Part shown: positions 6,949 to 11,543 of the stretch, piece after piece
Layout: every line of letters begins with the position of its first letter
Numbering within the stretch: position 1 is the stretch's first letter
Assembly: GCA_038327555.1 (NCBI GenBank)
Contig: JBBQLD010000106.1
Span: 1-11,543 of the forward strand
Length of the DNA: 11,543 nucleotides
From: M3007 sp038327555
GTDB lineage: Bacteria > Bacteroidota > Bacteroidia > Chitinophagales > Saprospiraceae
Reading direction: 5' to 3'
Notes under the pieces: generated by a model
The model's input: only the letters and a program-made list of their open reading frames with translations
Database searches by the model: none
What the model was told of the DNA's origin: nothing
Translations under genes and position numbers: made by a program

Positions 6949-8037
6949 TTAGAATCTTGGGCAAATTACCCGAGTCTTGATTTTAGCAGGCTTGTAAATC
7001 TTGACGATATAATTGGCTGCGAGCTCAAAACCTCCGCGATAGTTACTGACACTATTCAAGTCACTAATATTCACATCGTAGGCAAGGCCTACACGGAGGT
7101 TTTTATATCTTGCACCAAGCATGGGATAAATAGCGTCACCGCCAGAAAGCCGGTAACCCAAGCCAAAATTCAGGTCAATATCCTTTTCCGCATTAAATTG
7201 GTAAGCACCGAGTGCTTGAAGGCTAATCTCATCCGCACCACTCATCGTTTGATAAATGAAAGACGGCCCTACGGTGAGTTTCTCGGTCAATTTGATGTTA
7301 AATAGGCCCGTGACAACAGATCTACGAGCGATTTCATCATTGCTGCCGCCGCCACCAGAGCCAGTAGATGTACCAGTACCACCACCACTGGTCACTAAGC
7401 CATAGTTTCCTCTAGCGATATGATACATAGCATAACCGATGCTCATGTCCATACGTTTGTTGAGTTTGGCGCGGAGTACGACACCGCCGTCTATGTCACT
7501 CCAATTGGACTTGGCTTCATTAGCGTTTAGAAAGTCAACCTGAGCCCCTGAATTATATTCTCCTGAAGGCGTAGGATTTAAAAATCCTTCTTCAAACCGA
7601 AGGTTTGCAGGGTTTAGATTCCGACCAGCTTGTCCATATTGTGCACCAATGGTAAGGTAAGCATTCCCTTTTTTGTCCAAAGCAAGGTGGTAAGAGGCAC
7701 CAAGTTTGGCGGCAGTATGCGTTAAACCACCTGCGCCGGCTTTATCAGAGAAAAAGACTAAGCCCACACCAACCCAGTCCCGTTTGCGGAAACCAGTGAT
7801 AATGGGAGCATCTACCCAAAGCGAAGGTGTTTTGTACTGGCCTTTATTGCCGATAACACTGGCCCACTGGCCGCGATAAATGCCTCCGATACGCACCGTG
7901 CCTTCAAAATTGCCAATATTAGCAGGATTGAGGGTCATAGGCGACATATTGTACTGAGAAAAGTGAATGTCTTGAGCGTTTAGGGCAGAAAGACTTAGCG
8001 ATGCAGCAAGTAGGAAAAGTAGTTTTCTAATGTTCAT
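6949..8037 (-). CDS. Type IX secretion membrane protein, PorP/SprF family
   Basis: 362 residues from the ATG at 8037. The frame starts earlier at 8064, but the later start directly gives a clean signal peptide (MNIRKLLFLLAASLSLSALNA, cleavage before QDIHF). The mature N-terminus QDIHFSQYNMSPMTLNPANIG is the family signature (HFSQ..., P.tLNPA..G). The rest is an outer-membrane barrel of about 14 strands, typical of the 300-360-residue PorP/SprF family. Family members sit in the outer membrane, in part as partners of T9SS secretion and, for SprF, of the SprB adhesin. A glycine/serine/threonine-rich insert at residues 218-232, encoded at 7342-7386, probably lies in a surface loop. The next gene downstream is PorE-like, the usual partner. 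No GldKLMN genes or large adhesin gene are in view. Confidence 0.9.
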   Translation of the reverse strand: MNIRKLLFLLAASLSLSALNAQDIHFSQYNMSPMTLNPANIGNFEGTVRIGGIYRGQWASVIGNKGQYKTPSLWVDAPIITGFRKRDWVGVGLVFFSDKAGAGGLTHTAAKLGASYHLALDKKGNAYLTIGAQYGQAGRNLNPANLRFEEGFLNPTPSGEYNSGAQVDFLNANEAKSNWSDIDGGVVLRAKLNKRMDMSIGYAMYHIARGNYGLVTSGGGTGTSTGSGGGGSNDEIARRSVVTGLFNIKLTEKLTVGPSFIYQTMSGADEISLQALGAYQFNAEKDIDLNFGLGYRLSGGDAIYPMLGARYKNLRVGLAYDVNISDLNSVSNYRGGFELAANYIVKIYKPAKIKTRVICPRF

Positions 8038-8357
8038 AATAATTGACATTGGACAGATTGACAATGGATTTAGACTAAAAGACGAGGTGTTTGGAATGGC
8101 TTTGAAGTCTAATTTTTTGCATGAAATTCAAAGATCCAAAAAATTAACGTCCCAAGCCTTATACGTTTCTCGGCGAAAAGTAGAGCAAAATCCAGATTCT
8201 TCAACAAAGCAAGGCAAGGCTTTTTCTGAAAAAATGGATTTTTGCAGTTTGAAGGCAAATTAGAGGGGTTTTTGGCAGGCAATAAATTCAACCAACTTAA
8301 CAACTTGGAGCCTTCAATTTCTAGATAGACGGTTTTGGTTTAAAGAACGGTTGCATT
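8038..8357. other. Gene-free stretch upstream of the porP-like gene
   Basis: It must hold the promoter of the porP-like gene if that gene is not read from the GT9 gene, but no exact TAnnTTTG box is present on the minus strand; the nearest (8129-8136, GATCTTTG) is one base off. Overlapping short frames on both strands have no convincing start or composition. Only a weak hairpin at the GT9 stop codon is seen. Confidence 0.5.
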
Positions 8358-8364
8358 TCAACCG
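8341..8364 (-). terminator. Weak hairpin at the end of the GT9 gene
   Basis: CGGTTG (8348-8353) pairs with CAACCG (8359-8364) around CATTT, overlapping the stop codon. On the minus strand it is followed by TTCTTT, a poor U-tract. It may be a weak terminator. Confidence 0.35.
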
Positions 8365-9329
8365 GATGAAACGAGGCTTGCAACTTGGGCAACTTCAATT
8401 TCGCGCATACATTTGAAATGCTTTTTCGGACATTGATCGAAACCAATTTTGGAACACGGACGGCAGCCCAACCCAGACACCTCAACAGACGTATTTAAGT
8501 CCATGCCCGTTGGGTACAGCGGCCACATACCAAAGGCGGGTACAGTATTGCCCCAAACAGATACAATGGGCTTCCGTAGCGCGGCAGCGATGTGCATCAA
8601 CCCCGTATCATGCGTGATGACTTTGCTCGATGCTTGCACCACCCCTGCTGATTGATGCAGACTAAGTTGGGCGCAGAGGTTCAGGACATGGGCCCCAGCC
8701 GAATTGGCAATCCGCGCGCCAGCTTCTTGTTCGGTTTTCCCTCCGAGCAACACAATTGGCTGAGCAATAAGACGGCAGATTTCTATGATTTTTGATTCAG
8801 GCAACCGTTTCGTCGAATGGGTGGCACCAATGGCAAATGCGACAAACGGTGCTTTCGGCAGTTCGATGCTTGCCAGGCTCTCCTGTGCTGGAATAAAATA
8901 GTCCAGGCCTTCTCCATCATATTCAACACCCAAATGCCTGACCGTCTCCATATATCGGTGGACAATATGGCTGTCGGGCATCTGGTTGATTTTAAACCGG
9001 ACGAGCAGCCATTTCTCCCAATTCAATTTATCAAAGGCCCTTGAAGGGCGACCAAGGGCGATTTTTAGCCGCAGGGTGCGCAGGTTGTGGTGTAGGTCAA
9101 TAATGTAGTCGTAGCGTTCACTTTTTAGTTGGCCTTCCAGTTCCGAAGTGATGTCTTTTTGAAAAGAAAAGACCTGGTCGATGTAGGGGTTTGACGCTAA
9201 AATCGATGCAAATGAAGTCTTGGTTAAAAAATGCAATTCTGCGCCCAGCTGCTTTTTCAGACAGCGAACTACAGGCGTAGTTAACACGATATCGCCAATG
9301 GAGGAGAAGCGGAGAAGGAGGATTTTCAA
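8358..9329 (-). CDS. Glycosyltransferase family 9, heptosyltransferase-like
   Basis: 323 residues. The start is a TTG at 9329: the next in-frame codons upstream are CTC and then the stop TAG, so no other start is possible, and the N-terminus KILLLRFSSIGDIVLTTP is the family's opening motif. This motif (strand plus GD and TTP) binds the acceptor side. Further family motifs are GATHSTKRLP (sugar-nucleotide/phosphate contacts) and THDTGLMHIAAAL near the C-terminus, the DTGxxHxAAA donor-binding motif. A cysteine cluster follows (CRPC, then CPKKHFKCM), as in many GT9 proteins. Such enzymes transfer heptose from ADP-heptose to the inner core of lipopolysaccharide on the cytoplasmic face; the actual sugar here is not certain. 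No other LPS gene is adjacent. Confidence 0.9.
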   Translation of the reverse strand: MKILLLRFSSIGDIVLTTPVVRCLKKQLGAELHFLTKTSFASILASNPYIDQVFSFQKDITSELEGQLKSERYDYIIDLHHNLRTLRLKIALGRPSRAFDKLNWEKWLLVRFKINQMPDSHIVHRYMETVRHLGVEYDGEGLDYFIPAQESLASIELPKAPFVAFAIGATHSTKRLPESKIIEICRLIAQPIVLLGGKTEQEAGARIANSAGAHVLNLCAQLSLHQSAGVVQASSKVITHDTGLMHIAAALRKPIVSVWGNTVPAFGMWPLYPTGMDLNTSVEVSGLGCRPCSKIGFDQCPKKHFKCMREIEVAQVASLVSSG

Positions 9330-9354
9330 GAGCTAAACTTTAGACAGCCTCGTT

Positions 9355-9393
9355 AAAAAAAAGCCAGCCGCATACTTTGCAGCTGGCTTTTTT
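9355..9393. terminator. Bidirectional Rho-independent terminator
   Basis: GCCAGC (9363-9368) pairs with GCTGGC (9382-9387), with an inner GCA/TGC stem and flanking A-run (9355-9362) and T-run (9388-9393), so it can work on both strands. It ends the small membrane peptide gene at 9412 and separates it from the GT9 gene. Confidence 0.85.
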
Positions 9394-9411
9394 ATGGAAA
9401 AACCACGTTGT

Positions 9412-9576
9412 TTAGAGCCGACCCAGTGCGCCGGCCAAAGCTGTAAATTGGAATGGCCAGGCCACCCATATCCAGGCGGGTAACCAAATGAGGAGTGCAA
9501 CCATACCTATGGTGCTCACGATGAACATAAGCCAATCGCGGCTGGAATTTTTGACGTATTCTTCGTTCTTTTTCAT
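9412..9576 (-). CDS. 54-residue membrane peptide
   Basis: The ATG at 9576 begins MKKNEEYVKNSSRDWLMF, a charged head, followed by a hydrophobic stretch (about 16-41, LMFIVSTIGMVALLIWLPAW and on) and a short hydrophobic tail, AGALGRL. The frame continues upstream to 9942, but that part overlaps the promoter and the asparaginase gene antisense and has no membrane-protein character, so the short version is preferred. It has an exact -7 box 24 bases upstream of the start and a strong terminator 19 bases after the stop, so it is an independent unit. It looks like a small single-pass or hairpin inner-membrane protein; function unknown. Confidence 0.7.
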   Translation of the reverse strand: MKKNEEYVKNSSRDWLMFIVSTIGMVALLIWLPAWIWVAWPFQFTALAGALGRL

Positions 9577-9599
9577 GTGTACGATTCTTTTTTGATGGG

Positions 9600-9627
9600 C
9601 AAAAGTAAAAACGTTTTTCAAAACAAA
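9600..9627 (-). promoter_or_regulatory. Promoter of the 54-residue membrane peptide
   Basis: The minus strand reads TACTTTTG at 9607-9600, an exact TAnnTTTG match, with TTTG at 9627-9624 sixteen bases upstream (a base or so short of the usual spacing). The leader would be about 17 bases. Confidence 0.6.
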
Positions 9628-9734
9628 GAAACCGGTGAATAATAACTTGTTACTTTCATGTGATTCTAAATACGCTCGTTTGCAATTTGCGAGACTTTCA
9701 AATGCAACTAGGTGGACTTTTCCCGTCAAATCCG

Positions 9735-9742
9735 TTCCTTTG
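9735..9742 (+). promoter_or_regulatory. Possible -7 box of the asparaginase-like gene
   Basis: TTCCTTTG is one base off TAnnTTTG and ends five bases before the ATG at 9748. If it is real, the transcript would be leaderless or nearly so. Weak evidence. Confidence 0.25.
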
Positions 9743-9747
9743 CGTCC

Positions 9748-10269
9748 ATGATTCAAGTTTTTGTAACCGGTGGTACTTTTGATAAAGAATACAATTACCT
9801 GACGGGCGAACTGTATTTCAAGGATACTCACCTCAGCGAAATGTTCCAACTTGGGCGTTGCGGGGTAGAAATTGACATCAGAACGCTCATGATGGTCGAT
9901 TCCCTTGAAATGCGTGACGAAGATCGCGCCCTGATTATCCATAGTTGCGTACGTACACCAGCCAATCGCATCCTACTTACGCATGGTACGGATCGGATGG
10001 TGGAAACAGCCCGGCACCTTGCTGAAGCAGATATCCATGCAAAGACCATCGTACTCACTGGAGCTATGATTCCGTACGCTTTTGGTACTTCTTCTGATGG
10101 TTTTTTTAACCTGGGTAGCGCCCTTGCTTTTGCACAAATATTGCCTCCTGGTGTATATGTCGTGATGAACGGGCGTTATTTTGAGTGGGATCGGGTGCGC
10201 AAGAACCGTCAAACTGGTACTTTTGAAGAATTACCTGACGATGCGCAGAATTTGGAGGTGACCATTTGA
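9748..10269 (+). CDS. Single-domain asparaginase-like protein
   Basis: 173 residues from the ATG at 9748; the frame opens at a TTG at 9712, but MIQVFVTGGTFDK is the natural family start. The protein has the whole N-terminal domain of the type I/II asparaginase family and nothing of the C-terminal domain, against about 320-340 residues for normal enzymes. Catalytic positions can be matched: T10 (TGGTFDK), Y17 or Y23, S52 (VDSLEM), T81-D82 (THGTDRMVETA) and K152 (RVRKNR, aligned with K162 of E. coli enzyme II). The second-threonine region TGAMIP and SSDGFFNL is also kept. The glutamine that usually follows the active-site serine is replaced here. In classical enzymes the C-domain of a partner subunit closes the site, so activity on asparagine is uncertain. 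Short forms of this kind occur in Bacteroidota. Confidence 0.85.
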   Translation: MIQVFVTGGTFDKEYNYLTGELYFKDTHLSEMFQLGRCGVEIDIRTLMMVDSLEMRDEDRALIIHSCVRTPANRILLTHGTDRMVETARHLAEADIHAKTIVLTGAMIPYAFGTSSDGFFNLGSALAFAQILPPGVYVVMNGRYFEWDRVRKNRQTGTFEELPDDAQNLEVTI

Positions 10270-10282
10270 AGGGATTAGCCTG

Positions 10283-10570
10283 TCAAAATTTTCCGCTTAA
10301 AAAGTCCATTTCTCCACCCAGCAGCGTGACATAAATCGCGGCAGTCACTGCGATAGATAAAATGCTGAGCAACATAACCTGAAAATACTTTTTAGGTACC
10401 TTAGATGGCTCGATGGCTTCTGAAATCAGCGCAATCGCTAACACTGCCGATACGATTGCCCCTAAAATTAACGTTAAGAGCGCTGCCACATAATCGCTGA
10501 GTAGCCAAAGACCTAGCCAGGCGATGGTTTCCAACAAAAAAATCTCAAACAAAGACAAGCGTATCTTCAT
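10283..10570 (-). CDS. Small three-helix membrane protein
   Basis: 95 residues from an ATG at 10570. It has three hydrophobic segments at about 7-24, 28-49 and 64-84, separated by a short SD turn and by a charged loop (EAIEPSKVPKKYF), and a short tail. This fits a small inner-membrane protein. It is 13 bases from the asparaginase-like gene (convergent) and divergent from the DUF6794-like gene with only 17 bases between start codons. I do not recognise a named family. Confidence 0.75.
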   Translation of the reverse strand: MKIRLSLFEIFLLETIAWLGLWLLSDYVAALLTLILGAIVSAVLAIALISEAIEPSKVPKKYFQVMLLSILSIAVTAAIYVTLLGGEMDFLSGKF

Positions 10571-10587
10571 CGTTCAGGCTGTAACTT

Positions 10588-11121
10588 ATGAAAAATAGAA
10601 TTTTTGCACTCCTCCCTTTTCTGCTTTGTTCTTTCCTAACTGTTTTTGCCCAGACACAGAAGGAGGAGACCGGGCCACCCAGTTCCGAGGCTGAATTTGA
10701 GCAGCAATATCAGGAGCGCATCCGCAAGGAAGTCTTAAATGGTGTTTACATCCCTAAAAATTTAGAAGATGCCATGCAGGAGCTGGATAAACGGATAAGC
10801 GTGGAAGCCAGACTTAAATTTAAAGTACTGCCAGAAGACAGTGTTTGTATGCTCATGCACAATCGCCTGGGCCAATGGATGATCCTCAATTGGGGATTTT
10901 ATGGTGGTTCACGACTTTCGAACTATTTACGCAGTGCAGGAGTTTCCTTCCCGGATGATATGGCAGATTTCCTGATTCTAACTTACCATCGCAGGCAGAA
11001 TGCCAAGCCTATTGCGATCAAAGAGCTGGCCACAGAATTTCGCGAACGACGGAAAAAAGAATATCAGGAAGAGATCAAGCAAGGTAAAGTGATCCACGAG
11101 GAGGTGCGAAAACGCAATTAG
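10588..11121 (+). CDS. Exported DUF6794-like protein
   Basis: 177 residues from the ATG at 10588. A signal peptide of about 21 residues (MKNRIFALLPFLLCSFLTVFA) is followed by a Gln/Glu-rich linker. The domain at about 50-145 begins VYIPKNLEDAMQELDKRI and continues with HNRLGQWMILNWGFYGGSRL, SNYLRSAG and FPDDMADFLILTYHRR; this succession (IPxxLxxAxxxLD, LGxWxxxxWGxxGGSRL, HPDDMSxxILxxYHR in the family) is what I recall for DUF6794, a domain of unknown function. The C-terminus is a highly charged helix (FRERRKKEYQEEIKQ). It is probably periplasmic. The family assignment is from memory of the motif, not a search. Confidence 0.8.
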   Translation: MKNRIFALLPFLLCSFLTVFAQTQKEETGPPSSEAEFEQQYQERIRKEVLNGVYIPKNLEDAMQELDKRISVEARLKFKVLPEDSVCMLMHNRLGQWMILNWGFYGGSRLSNYLRSAGVSFPDDMADFLILTYHRRQNAKPIAIKELATEFRERRKKEYQEEIKQGKVIHEEVRKRN

Positions 11122-11132
11122 CCTTTCGCTCT

Positions 11133-11175
11133 AAAAAATACAGGAGCCATTCCGGTGACCGAAATGACTCCTGTA
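11133..11175 (-). terminator. Terminator of the double-glycine peptide gene
   Basis: TACAGGAG (11139-11146) pairs with CTCCTGTA (11168-11175), with inner CATT/AATG and CGGT/ACCG stems. On the minus strand it runs into a T-run (A-run at 11133-11138). No T-run is present on the plus strand, so it serves the gene at 11402-11199 rather than the plus-strand gene. Confidence 0.8.
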
Positions 11176-11198
11176 GAAAAAACGAGTGTACAGTTTGT

Positions 11199-11402
11199 TC
11201 ATAGCGGTATAGTTCCGCCAAGACTATTTCTAAGTCCTGAAATATCAGTGAGTGAGCGTTTCGCCTCTTTCCCACCTTCCACTTTGCTTAAGTCTGCTTT
11301 GTTCAAAACATTTAGCTCAGACTGAAGCGCATCAAGAGAATTGCTTTTTTGCTCCTGCCCTTGATTCGGGCGGTCATCTTTCTTTTTAAAAGGGGAGAAC
11401 AT
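11199..11402 (-). CDS. Small peptide precursor with a double-glycine leader
   Basis: 67 residues from the ATG at 11402, the only Met in the frame. Residues 29-44 are ELNVLNKADLSKVEGG. Counting back from the glycine at 44, this puts Leu at -15, -12 and -7, Asp at -8, Val at -4 and Gly-Gly at -2/-1, which fits the LSxxELxxIxGG consensus cleaved by C39-peptidase-containing exporters. The part after the cut would be 23 residues, KEAKRSLTDISGLRN and then SLGGTIPL, with Ser and Thr but no Cys. It has its own promoter and terminator. The N-terminal 28 residues are polar and charged, with no signal peptide. No transporter or modification enzyme is in the window. It could be a ribosomal natural-product precursor, a secreted signalling peptide or another GG-motif peptide. 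Confidence 0.75.
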   Translation of the reverse strand: MFSPFKKKDDRPNQGQEQKSNSLDALQSELNVLNKADLSKVEGGKEAKRSLTDISGLRNSLGGTIPL

Positions 11403-11442
11403 AATTTGTACTTATCTTGAGTAGAAGAGATGAAATGTTGCT

Positions 11443-11472
11443 CAAAGGTAATTTCAATTTTTAATTTACCAA
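11443..11472 (-). promoter_or_regulatory. Complete Bacteroidota promoter for the double-glycine peptide gene
   Basis: The minus strand reads TTTTTTG (its TTG at 11472-11470), then 19 bases, then TACCTTTG (11450-11443). Both elements and the spacing fit the -33 TTG/-7 TAnnTTTG consensus. Transcription should start near 11436, leaving a leader of about 34 bases. This is the best promoter match in the window. Confidence 0.75.
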
Positions 11473-11502
11473 AAAAGTGGGAAAGTTTTTAAGGCAACGG
11501 TC

Positions 11503-11543
11503 ATGAAGGCGGCATTTATTGGACTTTTTGCTTTAATAACGGT
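11503..11543 (+). CDS. Start of a probable secreted protein (partial)
   Basis: The ATG at 11503 opens MKAAFIGLFALIT, 13 codons without a stop, before the window ends. A lysine followed by a hydrophobic run is the beginning of a signal peptide, so this is probably the first part of an exported protein divergent from the double-glycine peptide gene. No clear promoter box is seen on this strand, and too little is visible to say more. Confidence 0.5.
   Translation, partial: MKAAFIGLFALIT

Noticed and set aside
8030..8303. Overlapping short frames on both strands upstream of the porP-like gene
   Set aside because: They have no plausible start signals, their composition follows the AT-rich background, and they contradict each other by overlap.
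4372..8352. GAACGGTT at 4372-4379, 4669-4676 and 8345-8352, all in intergenic DNA
   Set aside because: The octamer is short and the three contexts differ (a leader region, a palindrome flank, a stop-codon hairpin), so chance cannot be excluded.
9577..9942. N-terminal extension of the small membrane peptide frame, giving a 176-residue protein
   Set aside because: It is antisense to the asparaginase-like gene, spans the promoter box at 9600-9607, and its composition is unlike the membrane segment.
11075..11275. Minus-strand frame of 66 codons overlapping the peptide gene and the end of the DUF6794-like gene
   Set aside because: It crosses the terminator hairpin at 11139-11175 and overlaps two better supported genes in another frame.

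Overview
The window looks like ordinary chromosomal DNA of a Bacteroidota bacterium. The evidence is a T9SS C-terminal sorting domain, a PorP/SprF-family outer-membrane protein beside a TPR/PD40/OmpA protein, outer-membrane barrels ending in an aromatic residue, weak or absent Shine-Dalgarno sites, and several copies of the Bacteroidota -7 promoter box TAnnTTTG. The gene set resembles the Saprospiria/Chitinophagia side of the phylum, but that placement is inference. There is no tRNA, rRNA, transposase or CRISPR array.

Layout. At 1-303 is the tail of a secreted protein with a type A sorting domain. At 445-879 is a small lipoprotein with its own promoter and a strong terminator. Facing it on the minus strand is a two-gene unit (1779 down to 1010) for two small exported, charged, helical proteins that look like paralogues. 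Divergent from these is a 687-residue outer-membrane barrel with an N-terminal helix-hairpin-helix domain (1948-4011), convergent with an Nfu-type Fe-S scaffold (4087-4338). The gap at 4339-4722 carries the nfu promoter and a large nested palindrome. Next comes the T9SS-like pair: a PorP/SprF protein (8037 down to 6949) followed by a PorE-like TPR/propeller/OmpA protein (6813 down to 4723), probably one transcript with a hairpin between them. Upstream lies a GT9 heptosyltransferase-like gene with a forced TTG start (9329 down to 8358), a bidirectional terminator, and a 54-residue membrane peptide (9576 down to 9412). On the plus strand at 9748-10269 is a single-domain asparaginase-like protein. 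A three-helix membrane protein (10570 down to 10283) is divergent, by only 17 bases, from an exported DUF6794-like protein (10588-11121). The right end holds a self-contained minus-strand unit with promoter, 67-residue peptide and terminator; the peptide carries a textbook double-glycine leader. After it, the first codons of a secreted protein run off the window.

How the genes fit together. The PorP/SprF and OmpA-propeller proteins probably work together at the outer membrane and peptidoglycan in secretion or anchoring of surface proteins such as the sorting-domain protein at the left end. The remaining genes are mostly single transcription units of envelope or housekeeping function. The most novel candidates are the double-glycine precursor at 11199-11402, the nested palindrome at 4614-4683, the paired small exported proteins at 1010-1779, and the half-length asparaginase.
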